From NCBI GenBank assembly GCA_965153355.1, contig OZ231128.1, positions 3,224,001 through 3,288,000 on the forward strand: DNA of 64,000 nucleotides, given 5' to 3'. Below are positions 12,127 to 29,500 of the stretch, piece by piece. Positions within the stretch are counted from its first letter, which is position 1; each line of letters opens with the position of its first letter. The position numbers and the translations under genes were made by a program. The DNA comes from Flaccisagitta enflata (taxonomy: Eukaryota > Chaetognatha > Sagittoidea > Aphragmophora). Under the pieces are notes generated by a model. It was given only the letters and a program-made list of their open reading frames with translations. It had not been told where the DNA came from and ran no database searches.

Positions 12127-12509
12127 AATCGTGAAACGAGTGCCGACGAACTTAACTGTCGTGGTGTTTGGACTAATAACTTGAGACGCGCGATAATAAT
12201 GATTATTTACTTGGAAGAAAAGTTCTTTGACTTCTATCGTCTTTCTTGCTGGTAGAAGAAAGAAAAAATAAAGAGAAAGAAGAAAAAATGCTGATTGCAT
12301 AATGATTCATGATGTTATTTATGAGAGGAATGATCAGAACTCGACGTGTTTTTACACGAACTAAATTGATTTCAGATTCTACTCTGTTTTCTTGTTTTTT
12401 TTTGTCTTTATCGGTTGTTGATTCATATTCTTTGCTTTTTTTTCCACTCCTTCTTTTTTGAATTTTTCCCTTTCTAACCTTAAAAAAGAAAATCATTACC
12501 AGGAAGGAT

Positions 12510-12540
12510 ATTTTGAAGAAAATCGTTTTTTCTTCTTCTT

Positions 12541-12571
<31 letters not shown>

Positions 12572-12608
12572 GTTCCTCTTTTGAAGAAAATCGTTTTTTC
12601 TTCTTCTT

Positions 12609-12639
<31 letters not shown>

Positions 12640-12640
12640 G
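12510..12640 (+). repeat. Duplicated (TTC)n tract
   Basis: gaagaaaatcgttttttctt, (TTC)n, cttagttcctct occurs twice in tandem, a ~72-bp unit. Confidence 0.93.
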
Positions 12641-12931
12641 TTCCTCTCTCTGGTTGTTCCTCTCCTGGGCAGGTCAACTTTTTGCCACTTTAAATCGATC
12701 CGTTCATCCTTCTATTGAATCCATTCCCACTCTTCTTTTTTCATTTCTTTTGATTCTTTAAGTTCCCGTCGAAGAGAAATAGAAAAGAACCCCGACTTTT
12801 GAAATTTGCCACTTCATCACCTTAAAAACCTTTCTCTCTCTCTTTCATACATAAGCTGAGAAAAAGAAGACAAGAGAAAAAAAAAGAGAAAAAGAAAAGA
12901 GGTGGAAGAAAGGAGGGGAAGAAAAGTAATG

Positions 12932-12957
12932 AACAAGGCCGGATACACGGCTACCGG
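12932..12957 (+). mobile_element. HINE-like family A, isolated 5' end
   Basis: aacaaggccggatacacggc followed by taccgg, after which the sequence becomes purine-rich. A 5' fragment only. Confidence 0.6.
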
Positions 12958-14215
12958 AAAAGAAAAAGAAAAAGAAATAAAATAAAAGGTTGAGAAAGAA
13001 TTAGTTAAAGAATTCGATTCCGAGTTGATTCTTTATTTGCTATTGGTTTTAAATTCTTCCCTTTTCCTTTAATCCTTTTTTTCTCTCCTTCTCATACTTG
13101 TCAATGATTTTTACGCCTTGGCCTTAGCTGTACTATGCTTTTTCCTAATCTTTTTTTTCTTTTATCGAAAACCAGTTTTGAAGACTTTTTTTTCTGAACC
13201 CATGATGAAGTGGTCGCGGGATGAATTTGAAAACAAGGAAATAAATAAATTGGTTGGCCACGTAATTAGAATTTTAACAAATTAACCGAATGGTTTTGGA
13301 TTATGCAATGCGTACACATCAGAAAGTTGAAACAGCCTTTAATTCATCGAGCCGTGACGGACAATTGACAGCTTGCGAGATTTCGAAATACATAGTTATA
13401 TGACTTTTCACTCAGAATGGTTTTAAAAGCACAGTGTATCAAATACGAGAAGAAGAGAAAAAAAAATCACAGGAAAAAAAAATCTTAAAAACGCTGCAGG
13501 ATAAAAAGGCGCATTGGTGGTGGGCGATTTGAAAACGAAGATATTTTTTCCTTCTTGAGAGAAAGTATGACTGTTTTTTTCTACTACTACTACGTTTTTT
13601 AGAAATTTTCTTAAAAGGTTCTCCCTTTCGACCGTCTGGGATGAATAATGTCTGTCTGTCCGTCTTTTCCTCTGTTTTCTTGTCGCTCCCCAAAATGATT
13701 TCACTAAAATCATGGAAGTGAAACAGCGGCAAAAGGGTACAACCGTACAATGCAACAAGAAGAACGCCATTAACAAATTGGACATGAAATTGAATGTGGA
13801 AACTGTCTCACTAGGACTCGTCGTTGGCTCATTAGGCCATGTGTTCTGTGTATATACGAACGAATACGCGAATGTATTGGTCGAGATATTTTCTTCTCCG
13901 TGTCTAAATTCGATTTTCAGAACGTGTCAATCCGTTGCTAGTAAAGTTGAGGCGAGCGGAGGTGAGGCTTTATCATCAGTCAACCATGATTCAGCCGGGC
14001 AAAGCTTGGTGAAGCATGCTAACTTGATTCAATTAGCTTTGTCTCTATGGATATTACTTTTTTGGAGGGAAAAAACTTTTTCAATGTTTGTCATTACCTT
14101 TCATTTTTTGGCAGTGATACGTGAAGTAATGCAGTCAACAACACTTCGGTTTTATCAAATACACTTTTTTTCTTTTTCTTGTTTCAATCTCTTTTTCAAA
14201 TTGGATTTTGATTTT
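12958..14215. other. No recognisable gene
   Basis: The longest ORF (242 codons, 13712-14440 +) has no family I recognise and its C-terminal half runs into (TTTC)n, so it is not called as a gene. Confidence 0.5.
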
Positions 14216-14235
14216 CTTTCTTTCTTTCCTTCTTT

Positions 14236-14314
<79 letters not shown>
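14216..14314 (+). repeat. (TTTC)n microsatellite
   Basis: About 24 units, one of the few tracts with pyrimidines on the + strand. Confidence 0.96.
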
Positions 14315-15772
14315 CTTTTGGTATTCATATTTTTTTCGTTTTTGTTGAATTACTTGCTTATTATTTTTTTATTCATTCTTATTTTTCGCTTCATATCTAT
14401 CGTATTTGCCTTAAAATCCGTATTGTTAAAAACACAATAAAAACACTTTTGAGGTATTTCGGATTCAATCGTGTAATGAAATGAAAGATAATTGGAAAAA
14501 AAATCGAATTACGTTATTCGACTTTTTGAAACGTAGGGGAGAAATAAAGTTTTCGATTTTTGGTTCGCGGTAATTTTAGGAAGTTGGGTAGATTTGGGGG
14601 TGGGATGATATATTTTTTTATATTTAACGCTAAGAAAGAGTTTTTTTTCCTTTTTCAAATGGCGCCAACCAGAAGTCTCTACGATCATTAGTTTTGGCGC
14701 TATGAATCTTAAATCATTTTTTATTTTTTCGCATTTTCACGAAAATCGAGATTTTTCATTGATTCTATTTTCCGGCCGTATGTAACTAGAGAGACGAGTC
14801 AAGATGTTACAAAAATTGACCCTAACTTTTATGACGCTAGCTCTTGCATTTTACCCTACTTGAGAGAGAGAAAGAGAGAGAGAGAGTAAGAGAAATAGAA
14901 AAGGAAAGAGAAAGAGAAAGACAGAGAGACACACACACTTTCCTCCCCACCCCCCCCCGACACACATACATATTCAAAGACAAAGGAAGACCAAGAAAGA
15001 GATGCAAAGAGACAGATTGAATGACAAAAACAAGCAGGAAGTCAACCAAACATATTGAGATACATACAGAAGAACATGCAGTGAAAAAAATGACTCCCAT
15101 TTACAATTTTTTTTCTGGTCGGCGAGAGCCGCCTTTGTTGGTAAAATAAAGTGAAACTTAAAGATTTATAAGTCAGATTGAAAAAAAATATTGCACGCGC
15201 AAACTACGTTAAAAAAAAAGATTTTTTTTTTCACTCAAAAAAATGCAAAGTAGTGTTTCAATTTTTGAAATGCTTTAAAAAAGCGGAGAAAAGAAGTTCG
15301 CTCTTCAACTTTTTTGCAACTCTTTTTTTTTTTTAACCTCTGCCCGGGAAGCAAAAGTTTGAAAATAACAACTCCTACTTCCTTCCCCCACCCATTGCTC
15401 CCATTGCTCCACCTTTCGACACTGCTCCTCCCCCTCTTCCTCTTCCTCTCCCTCCCACTCTTCCTCCTCTCCTTTATCAACTTCTTCTTTACATCCTCCT
15501 CCGCCTCTTCCCCCTCCTCTTCCATATAGACTGGGATCATCGGTTAGGCGAAAGTGGTTGGGGTCCCCTGAGCATTCAAAGCGCTCTCAGAGCAATACGC
15601 AATTCGCAAAAAGTGTTGCACGGATTTCAGTTTCAGGGGATGGGGGTAGGGGGGGGGGTTAAGAGGGCTGACGGTTGAGGATGGCCTGTATTTCAATGGC
15701 GTGAGGTGCATTAATTATGAAGGGCCAGTGATCAAACGAGACTTTCATTAGTCGCTTGCGGGAATCTTTTTA
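14315..15772. other. No recognisable gene
   Basis: AT-rich, with short GA and CA runs at 14867-14940. Confidence 0.5.
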
Positions 15773-16816
15773 CACTTTTTTTTTTTATAAGAACGTCATT
15801 TTTTTCTTGATGTTCTTACTAGTATTACTAGTATTTTTTACTAGTATTTTTGAGGCCAATTAAAGCCTTCAACATTTTTAGAGCGTTCTTAATTAAGAAT
15901 ACTATGACACGCTTTTTTTGAGTACGCGATTTTCTTGCCAATTTATTTAACATACTACTTGTGAAGTTTCTATTTACAATATTGCTTCCCTGTGCTGATT
16001 TAGAACTAAAACTACATCAATACACTTTTTCAACCCTCGTTCGCGGGAAAAATATCTTAGATCAACAACAAAAGTAGTGAAAAGTAACGGATTAGGAAAT
16101 GGTTTTACTGAAAACTGAGTGATAAAATTCTAAAGAGGGTCCCACGGAAAACTCTTAATCTGCTTCAAGACAAACTTTTTTGCATTTCTAAGAACATGGC
16201 TTCCTTCCTATGTGTCTTTGGACGAGGGCCATGTTTTTAGTTTTTTGAATTTATCATTTTCTATGCAAATTCAGAGTTTTCCGTGGGGCGTTATGTAGTG
16301 CTAAAAGAGAATTTTCTTTAGAAAATGTCTGATTTTTCGTAGTATATTGATACATTTATGACTGTTTAAGTCATCCCTACGAGATTTCCATGCAAATTCT
16401 TAGTGAGTGTACACATCCACAAAATCTGGACCCTTCAGTGGAAGTGTTTGATCGATTTTTCTATTGAGTGAAAAATTGGCTGCGGCAGTGAAAATCGCGA
16501 ATTTCCCAAGTCCGTGTCCTATATAAACTATGGGAAACCTTATAAAATATCATCACTACTTTTATCAAATATACTTCTATAAAATATTGTTAAAACAAAT
16601 GCTAAAGATATTTTCATAATATTTATATTAAAAATCATATAATATTATCTGAATTATACCAAAATTCAAATGTTTTAATAATATTCTTTGAATAATACCT
16701 TTAGCGAAATTTTTTTCAAGATTTGAAACCTTCGTATGTTCTTAAGATGTTCTTAATTTTGGGGCCATTTGAAGCCTTGATGTTCTTATAAACTAGGTTC
16801 CTATAAACAAAAAGTG
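15773..16816. mobile_element. TA-flanked MITE with CACT(T)n ATAAGAAC ends
   Basis: The left end is ta|cactttttttttttataaga and the right end is gttcctataaacaaaaagtg|ta. Internal subterminal blocks contain aaagccttcaacattttt and gaagccttgatgttctta. Two other copies lie at 23008 and 37590. At 16139-16288 a further inverted pair (cccacggaaaactct and agagttttccgtggg) indicates a nested element. Confidence 0.75.
16139..16288. repeat. Inverted repeat nested in the 15.8-kb MITE
   Basis: cccacggaaaactct and agagttttccgtggg bound about 150 bp that also holds the pair 'aagaacatggc' and 'ggccatgttttt'. Confidence 0.7.
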
Positions 16817-16820
16817 TAGT

Positions 16821-16886
16821 TGAATGAATAAATGAATGAATGAATGAATGAATGAATAAATGAATGAATGAATGAATGAATGAATG
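16821..16886 (+). repeat. (TGAA)n microsatellite
   Basis: About 15 units directly after the right end of the MITE at 15773-16816. Confidence 0.95.
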
Positions 16887-18376
<1,490 letters not shown>

Positions 18377-18398
18377 TAGTCATCCAAGGATCGCACAT

Positions 18399-18913
18399 GG
18401 TCAGCGGTACCCGATGCCCTGCTGGGAGTGATCCAGTGAAAAAGTGGAGTGAGAGCAGGGCAGCGGCCCCAAAGGGCCGATGTCCTGTAGAACACAGGGG
18501 GAAATTTCCATACGTCCTGAGGGGGCATATTTCAGGCCTTAGATGACTGATTTAGACTGCTGAAGGCATATTTGAAGGCTGGAGGGCAGAATCAAGGCTT
18601 GGAGAGCCAATTTGAGTTTTGGAGGGCAAATTTAAGCCATGGAGGGCTGATTTTATGCTTGGAGGGCTAATTGAAGGTCTGGAAGGCAGATTTGAGGTCT
18701 GGAGGACAGATTTGAGGTGGGGGGGCTGATTTGAAGCCTGGAAAGTTGATTTGAGGGCCCGAGGGCTGAATTGGAGGGCTGGAGGCAAATTTGAGGGCTG
18801 GGAGAGCGAATTTTTTGAGGCCAACCAGGGGGGACGGACGGACGGACGGACGGACGGACGATGGAAAGTCCTCTGTGCTCTATAGGACTTCGTCTCCTTC
18901 GAGGCCGCTGCCC
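18399..18913. mobile_element. Foldback element with a ~20-bp minisatellite core
   Basis: The left part ggtcagcggtacccgatgcc leads into gggcagcggccccaaagggc at 18458. The right end cttcgaggccgctgccc is inverse to it, and gtcctgtagaacacaggg pairs with cctctgtgctctataggac. The core (18540-18800) is a diverged ~19-20-bp repeat (ggagggctgatttgaggtct-like), followed by (ggac)n at 18833-18860. Confidence 0.75.
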
Positions 18914-18914
18914 A

Positions 18915-19297
<383 letters not shown>

Positions 19298-19423
19298 ATT
19301 TGAGGATGAAGAAAAACAATGAAGTTTTGAAGTGATAAGCGCCGATATTGGATAAAGAGAAGCAAAGTAAAAAAATTAAAGAAAAAAAAATGATAGAAAA
19401 AAGGATAGAAAAAGAAAAGATTG

Positions 19424-19424
19424 C

Positions 19425-19495
<71 letters not shown>

Positions 19496-19570
19496 CAAGA
19501 AAGAAAGAAAGAAAGAAAGCAAGAAAGAAAGAAAGAAAGAAAGAAGGAAAGCAAGAAAGAAAGTTGTTGA

Positions 19571-19606
<36 letters not shown>

Positions 19607-19660
19607 AAAAGAAAGAAAGAAAGAAAAAGAAAGAAAAAGAATTTTAAGAAAAGAAATGTA
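19424..19660 (+). repeat. (AAGA)n microsatellite
   Basis: Long AAGA tract with rare C and extra-A interruptions. Confidence 0.96.
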
Positions 19661-19731
19661 AAAGAAAAAAAGAAAAAAAAGGTAGAAAAAAAGAAAAAAA
19701 AGGTAAGGTTAAGTTGTTCTCCAAACGAAAG

Positions 19732-19761
19732 ATTGTTGTTGTTGTTAAGTTGTTGTTTTCG

Positions 19762-19796
<35 letters not shown>

Positions 19797-19835
19797 GAAA
19801 TGTTGTTGTTGTTGAAGAAAGAGAGAAAGAAAGAG

Positions 19836-19894
<59 letters not shown>

Positions 19895-19916
19895 GAGAAA
19901 GAAAGAAAGAAAGAAA
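19732..19916 (+). repeat. (TTG)n then (AAGA)n
   Basis: TTG at 19732-19815, AAGA at 19817-19916, sharing a junction. Confidence 0.96.
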
Positions 19917-20189
19917 AGTAGTTTTTTAAAGATCCTCAGAAGGTTGTCTGAGGCCTTCGAGACCCTGATTTTTGAATTCCTCATTGAAAATTGTGTGGAA
20001 ACGGTGAAAAAGGTATTTTTTTGACAAAACTAAGATTCAAAATCACAATCGTTATCATCATTACTACCCTCACTACCCTCAGACATTTTGCCGCCATTTT
20101 TTTCATAAGTTTGACTGAACTGATTCTCTTATGAAACTTTACTGATGTTTATGATGCATTGATTGCGAGGCCAAATCAACAACGAATAA

Positions 20190-20650
20190 CGGAGGAAGAA
20201 GAAGAAGAAGAAGAAGAAGAAGAAGAAGAAGAAGAAGAAGAAGAAGAAGAAGAAGAAGAAGAAGAAGAAGAAGAAGAAGAAGAAGAAGAAGAAGAAGAAG
20301 AAGAAGAAGAAGAAGAAGAAGAAGAAGAAGAAGAAGAAGAAGAAGAAGAAGAAGAAGAAGAAGAAGAAGAAGAAGAAGAAGAAGAAGACAAAGAAGAAGA
20401 AGAAGAAGAAGAAGAAGAAGAAGAAGAAGAAGAAGAAGAAGAAGAAGGAGAACGAGAAGAAGGAGAACGAGAAGAATGAGAAGAATGAGAAGAATGAGAA
20501 GAACAAGAAGAACGAGAAGAACGAGAAGAACGAGAAGAACGAGAAGAACAAGAAGAACGAGAGGAACGAGAAGAAGGAGAAGAACAAGAAGGAGAAGGGG
20601 GAGAAGAAGGAGAAGAGGGAGAAGAAGGAGAAGGAGAATAAGGAGTTGAA
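20190..20650 (+). repeat. (GAA)n microsatellite with a degenerate (GAGAAGAAC)n tail
   Basis: About 210 bp of nearly pure GAA, then GAA with one interruption, then gaagaacga-type repeats to 20650. Confidence 0.96.
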
Positions 20651-20690
20651 GAAGAGAAGAGGAAGACTGGAAGACAAGGACAAGAAGAAG

Positions 20691-20691
<1 letters not shown>

Positions 20692-20786
<95 letters not shown>

Positions 20787-20991
20787 ACACACACACACAC
20801 AGACAGACACACAGACAGACACACAGACAGACACACAGACCGACACTCAGACAGACACACAGACAGACACACAGACAGACACACAGACAGACACACAGAC
20901 AGACACACAGACAGACACACAGACAGACACACAGACAGACAGGTTGATAGACTGATAAAAAGATTTTCGATTTTTTTTTCGATTTTCTATC

Positions 20992-21087
<96 letters not shown>

Positions 21088-21090
21088 AGA
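20692..21090 (+). repeat. (GA)n, (ACAGACAGACAC)n, (GA)n composite
   Basis: GA at 20692-20783, a 12-bp acacagacagac repeat at 20783-20941, and GA at 20994-21086. A ~27-bp phrase (ggttgatagactgataaaaa) recurs after each half, at about 20942 and 21102, so the block is partly duplicated. Confidence 0.93.
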
Positions 21091-21117
21091 CAGGCAGATA
21101 GGTTGATGGGCTGATAA

Positions 21118-21804
21118 AAAGATATGTCGTCTCTTGGAATCCAAACTGAGATTTTACTTTCTGCATTTACTTTACTTTTTGATGATAGGATCATCTTTCA
21201 ACATAGGCGGATGCTAGCGGACAATACTGATCACATTGAGCTTTTGCATACACTTAGATATATATCAGGGGTAGCTTAATCTCGTTGAGCGGCTTAGAGC
21301 GAGCATGGGAAGTTGGTCAAATCAAAGTTTTAATACTTTGAATATTTAATAATATACCGAGAAAATAAGATATATATCTCAAATTTGGCTTGAATCATTG
21401 TCACCTCATTCTGTTTGAGATTCTAAAAAAAAAATCGATTTTTCTATTTACACTTTGCGTATCATTTGGCTATGTGAGACCTTTTTTGATGACTTTTTTT
21501 GCTTTTTCTCATATTTTGAAGTTTAAATATGTATTAAACAATTTTCACGTACAGCAAATGTATTGTCAAGTCTACAGTCATATTAAAGGCGAGTTTCTTA
21601 CGATTCTAGTTATGTTTTTTATTTCTTAACATTCCAATTTTAACATAATCAAATATAATAAAATATACAACTATTGATCCAATGACGGCAAGCATTATTT
21701 CAGCGGACCCTCCGCTCTTCTAGGAAAACTTACAGAAAGCAAGAAAGAAGAAAGAAAGATAAACAAAACAACAAAAATCTAAAATGATGTAAACAAAAAC
21801 AAAT
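21118..21804. other. No recognisable gene
   Basis: AT-rich, no repeat or ORF of note. Confidence 0.5.
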
Positions 21805-22002
21805 CAGGGCCGGATAAACGGTTGATGACGGGTGGGCAGGGGGCTCGGGGCATTAATGAAGTGGGTTAGTTTAGCACTTTTGCGATGCGAAAAAAAACCA
21901 CGCCAAATGGGCAAATGTGACAAACCGACGCGACGGATCGACCGACCGATGGACCGACTGACTGAAAAGTGGTTTGTAGAGCCACGTATCCGCGACTAAA
22001 AA
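21805..22002 (+). mobile_element. HINE-like element, family A, diverged
   Basis: cagggccggataaacggttg, gggtgggcagggggc, a (accg)n core (cgaccgaccgatggaccgac), then gagccacgtatccgcgacta and an A-run. Confidence 0.65.
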
Positions 22003-22202
22003 AGTGAACCTTCAGGAAAGAAGAAAGTAAAATTCGGATCTTTAAAGTCTCCCTTGAATCTTGAGTCGCCAAGAAATTGAGGGCATTTGGCATCTTCATA
22101 TGTTTCATGAATACAGCGTGGTTTTCATTTTTTTATGTTTCTCCCTTAAAATTGCGAGTAAAACTGACATTTTGCGATGATTGAGCGATTGAAAATTGAA
22201 GG

Positions 22203-22410
<208 letters not shown>

Positions 22411-22420
22411 CTAGTTTCCC

Positions 22421-22482
22421 TGTCGACCGACTGATAAAGCACGCGTATGAAAGTCGCGCGTTCGACCTAAAAAAAAAAAAGA
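22421..22482 (+). mobile_element. HINE-like 3' end, diverged
   Basis: cgaccgactgataaagcacg, then aagtcgcgcgttcgacct and an A-run. It resembles the 3' hairpin end of family A and directly follows a (GA)n tract. Confidence 0.35.
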
Positions 22483-23007
22483 TTAACCACGGGAGAAAAA
22501 GTGAGAAAATCCATAAATAAAGTAAATCATTTTGAATTTTGTTGTTTATTAGAATTGCAGTCAATCGAGGGGAAAGGAGTTATGACTTATGAGTTGTGCG
22601 CGAAGCAAATAAAGTGCTCGGCCTTCTAGTCGCGCGTGCTTAGCAAAATTCAGTCCACCACGCTTCAAGTTCAACGTCATGTATTGAAGCACAAGTTATT
22701 CGGCATACTTTTGGATTGTCGTTCTCTGTATTCATTTGCGACAAGCGAATCGCGTTGATGTTGCGATGCCGTTTACATTTTAGCGCTTCGAGGCAACGAA
22801 TTTAGTTTTGGATTACGTCCTCTGAGACTTCTTAGGCTTCAGGGCTATGATTTGGGTTTTGAGGGTTACAGATAAAGCCGGGCTTGAGAGACCACGAGTT
22901 AAAATTGAAATCCAATTGAAATCCCAAAGGAAGACCCAGAACTAGCAGAGCTAGCAGACCTAGCAGAATTAGCAAGGATTTGAAAGTTTGTCCCCCAATT
23001 TCTCATA

Positions 23008-23446
23008 CACTTTTTTTTTTTAATAAGAGACAACTTTTTTGAAATCAGCCTGGGTGTTCTTAATTTTTCAGCCGTTTTCAGCCTGAAATTCTCTTAAAGT
23101 TTTCTTAATTTCTTCGATGTTTACAAATGTGAAAATCGTATGAAAATACTTTAATTATAACAATTGTATCTTAGACTTGATAATCATCATGTTTTTTTTT
23201 TTTTAATGCCTGATTTCATAGGTAAATTAGAAAAAGAAGTCATTTTTAATGATAATAAAAAACTTATATTTCTGAAAAATTTGAATACAATTCATGTTTT
23301 AAATAAAAAACTGAAAAAAAATGTTGTTTTGAAAATGGCCAAGATTAAATCTCAGCCTGGGCTGTTTCTTATTTTGTTCTTAAAATTCTTTGGCAATCTC
23401 AGGCCCATGTCTCTTATAAACTGGTCTCTTATAAAAAAAAAAAGTG
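23008..23446. mobile_element. TA-flanked MITE with CACT(T)n ends
   Basis: Starts ta|cacttttttttttttaataa gagacaact and ends actggtctcttataaaaa...agtg|ta. Subterminal gcctgggtgttcttaattt against aaattctttggcaatctcagg. Length is 439 bp. Confidence 0.78.
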
Positions 23447-23785
23447 TAATCAAGTAGAGAAAGGGCATCACCGTAATTGTAAGCAGCAGCTGCGTCTTGG
23501 CGTCTTTCAATATCAACTGAATGAAATTTTGGCTCAACAGTTTCTCTTTGCCTTTGTAGTAGCCTGGAGGAATCTATGATTCGAGACGCGGAGTGTTTTT
23601 TCTTGTTTGCGTTTTGCAGGAAGAATTATGTCAGTCATGAGCCGAGGCTATGAGCAACAGGCCGAGGGCAATTCGAGATATAAAGCCTCCATAACCATTG
23701 AGAGAGAGAGAACGAGCAATTTCTTTCACGGGGACTCTAAAGAGGAGAGACTGCGACGGCGAGGAAACAATTTGAAAGAAAAATG

Positions 23786-24780
<995 letters not shown>

Positions 24781-24923
24781 ATGGAAAACGAGAATTTTTA
24801 ATACAATCGGCCCGAGGAAACGGTGCTTTGTCGCCGTGTCACATAGATTGATAGTATGTGTACGTTCGCAGACAATAGAACGAGTTGTTTTTAACACGCC
24901 ATTATCAATTTTGATTCGTGATA

Positions 24924-25034
24924 AACAAGGCCGGATACACGGCGAGACTTTCGCGGACTGTTGGGCAGGGGCCGTAATGCAAAAACCAATCGCAATTCAA
25001 ACAAGATGTGGAGTTGCGCGTCCGCGACTAGAAA
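24924..25034 (+). mobile_element. HINE-like element, family A, short copy without the microsatellite core
   Basis: aacaaggccggatacacggc, then ttcgcggactgttgggcagg, then a short A-rich stretch, then gttgcgcgtccgcgactaga. The tetranucleotide core is absent, leaving 111 bp. Confidence 0.8.
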
Positions 25035-25107
25035 TTGTCTTTTCTTCTCAGCGGTCGGATGACAGAAATGTTGAGCGCATGAGCCACCGAGCCTGGGTGA
25101 GCAATGC

Positions 25108-26760
<1,653 letters not shown>

Positions 26761-27029
26761 AAATAAAAAAAGAAACTGTCACTGAAGAAAAAAAGGAGAA
26801 TCGCAGAAATCCGAGTGAATCATAAAGAGCTGGCGGAGAATAAGAGTTTTGTACGTTGGACAGCGGGAAATCTATGGTGTAGATGAGAGAAAGAGAAGAA
26901 TGAGGAGGAGGAGAGAAAAGAGGAGGAGAGGAAAAATATGAGAGGAAGAGGACAAGTTTGAAGAGGCAGTGGAAGAAAAAGAGTAGGAGGAGACGTGAAC
27001 AATTATTTCACGTCATTCCTTCACAATTT

Positions 27030-27147
27030 TTGTTTTGTTTTTTTTTTTGTTTTTGTTTTTGTTTTTGCTTTTGTTTGTTTCTGTTTAGGTCTGAGAGGTT
27101 TTTTTTATTTTGTTTTTGTTTTTGTGTTTGTTTTTTGTTTTGTTTTG

Positions 27148-27183
<36 letters not shown>

Positions 27184-27245
27184 TGTTTTTGTTTTCTTTG
27201 TTTTTGTTTTTGTTTTTGTTTTTGTTTTGTTTTTGTGTTTTTGTT
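27030..27245 (+). repeat. (TTTTG)n / (TTTTTG)n repeat
   Basis: Mixed penta- and hexamer units. Confidence 0.95.
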
Positions 27246-27984
27246 GGATTTCATAGATTAGCTTAAAGACAGAGATGGTCAGACGTAGAGCGATAAAGAA
27301 TGAGGCGAGGGGAAATGGAGTAGAAAGGTGAGGGTGAGGGGTGGAGGATGGGTTTCCATACATAGGAAATCGACTCCATCCTTTTTAAACTACGGGAGTA
27401 TACACACAGTCATACACACACATGGTTGAGTAAATCGAAACGATAGTTTATCGTTATTGGAGATAAAATAGCGACTGGTGGGGGGAGAAAATAGGACGGA
27501 AAAAGAAGGAAAGCGTCGGAAGAGATGGAATAGACAGAAAACCGATGGTTGTGACATTTAAAAGGGAAAAGGGCTCGTAGGAAAAACGACGAGTCACGCT
27601 TGAGTGGGAGAGCCAAGGCCTTGCAAGGGTGCGTCACCACGTCAAGAATGGTTATCAATGGAGATGAGGGGGACGTAACTGTGGCTGACTGAAAAAAGAA
27701 ACGTCGATACATTCCATAAATCTTTATAACTATGTCAAAGAACTTTAGCATGTGCATCGCTCGTGTTCGAATTGAGATTTCTTTCTTGTACTGTTGTAGA
27801 TCTGTTCCGATTGTTGGTTGCTCAGATAGTTAGCTTAAGATTCCGCAAGATCTGGGATAATAGATTTACTGTAGATATACTTGTATTTCCTTGTTGGAGC
27901 GCTTGTTAGCCGAAAATGGATATGAACAAGCGAGCCAGAGGAACTAGAGGGGCGTGAAGGGAAGGGGGAAAGTGTTGGGTTATT

Positions 27985-28345
27985 TGAATGAGACACTAAG
28001 CTACCTTAGGCGTCGACTTCCTTCATAAGGAGCTTGTAAGTGAGAGTTGTGGGTGGGGGGAGCGGGTTCGATGAGTCGAATGAGAAACTAAGCGAGCCTC
28101 AGCAGTAACATCCTTCGAGAAAGGCTTGGTTGGAGGAGTGGAGAATGGAGAGACTAAGCTTGCTTCAGTGGTAACATTCTTCAAGGGGGGTGTTGGGAGG
28201 AGGGGAGAGTGGAGAGACTAAGCTCGCTTCCACGGGAACATCCTTCAAGAGAGGCTTCTTGGGAGGAGAGGAGAGTGGAGAGACTAAGCTTGCTTCCGCG
28301 GGAACATTCCTCGTGGCGGAGTTTACTCGGGGTCATTAAGGGTCA
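27985..28345 (+). repeat. ~67-bp minisatellite, five copies
   Basis: Units begin with gagactaagcttgcttc-like sequence at about 27990, 28082, 28149, 28213 and 28280, each followed by aacatccttcaagagaggct and a GA-rich end. Confidence 0.85.
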
Positions 28346-28430
28346 TTGAGACTGAAGGCTTTGGGCGTCAGTTAAGCCACCCGCTTCATGGGAGCATCAA
28401 AAGATACGTAAATCATCTAATACGGCGCCT

Positions 28431-28541
<111 letters not shown>

Positions 28542-29062
28542 ATTGAGTCAAACGAGGACATTACTATGTAAAAAAAAGCGCATAAATTTCTGCTCATCTT
28601 CCATGAGGCAATATCAGAATGGCCTCCAAAGTCTGGCGATTCAAGGTGAAAGTGAATTTTCAGGAACGGAGGTTAAGACACTCAAAGAGATAACAAATCT
28701 GAGACATAGAGGCGTAATTCTTCCGATTAGACGAATAATACTGAATAAGAACAATCAAACATTTCACCGGCTTTTAATGTAAAGTAAGCGCCTTTACATA
28801 CGACTGGATAATTCCCTCGAAAAGAGTATGATTTAAATAATGTAAGTTCTTTTTGACTGAATGGAAACAAGGCCCGAGGAACAGTTGGCTTGATCCTGCA
28901 CGGCCTGGTTGGGAGCAGGGTGGGTAATGCTTTAGGCTTTAGGTAATGCTTTGGACGAATACAATGAAAGCAAAACGACTACAAAAACGTTATGAAACTT
29001 CCAAAAAGCTTGTTGTCACGAAATGGGCTAACAGATCAACCATCCAACCGACAAAGTAAAGA

Positions 29063-29105
29063 AGAAAAAGAAGAAGAAGAAGAAGAAGAAGAAGAAGAAG
29101 AATAA

Positions 29106-29136
<31 letters not shown>

Positions 29137-29362
29137 AAGAAGAAGAAGAAGAAGAAGAAGATGAAGAAGAGGAAGAAATAGAAGAAGAAGAAGAAGAAGA
29201 AGAAGAAGAAGAAGAAGAAGAAGAAGAAGAAGAAGAAGAAGAAGAAGAAGAAGAAGAAGAAATAGAAGAAATAGAAGAAGAAGAAGAAGAAGAAGAAGAA
29301 GAAGAAGAAGAAGAAGAAGAAGAAGAAGAAGAAGAAGAAGAAGAAGAAGAAAAAGAAGAAGA
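29063..29362 (+). repeat. (GAA)n microsatellite
   Basis: About 300 bp of GAA with a few ATA and GAT interruptions. Confidence 0.97.
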
Positions 29363-29500
29363 ACAGAAAAAAAAAAGACGAAGAAAAAATGCAGAAAATG
29401 GGAAAAAAATCAAGAAGAAAGAAAAACAAAAAGAAAAAGTATGAGTATGAATGAAAAAAAAGAAGATGAGGAAGAAAGACGGTCAAATTTTCTTTATTAA

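Noticed and set aside
13712-14440. 242-codon ORF on the + strand
   Set aside because: No family recognised, its last third is (TTTC)n-derived, and neither splice sites nor a conserved motif support it.
20129-20932. Long ORFs of F, L, S, E or K on both strands of microsatellites (here and at 6.7, 18.1, 22.2, 24.0, 25.0, 29.0, 31.5, 38.4 kb)
   Set aside because: They are translations of simple repeats, open in several frames at once, with no recognisable protein sequence.
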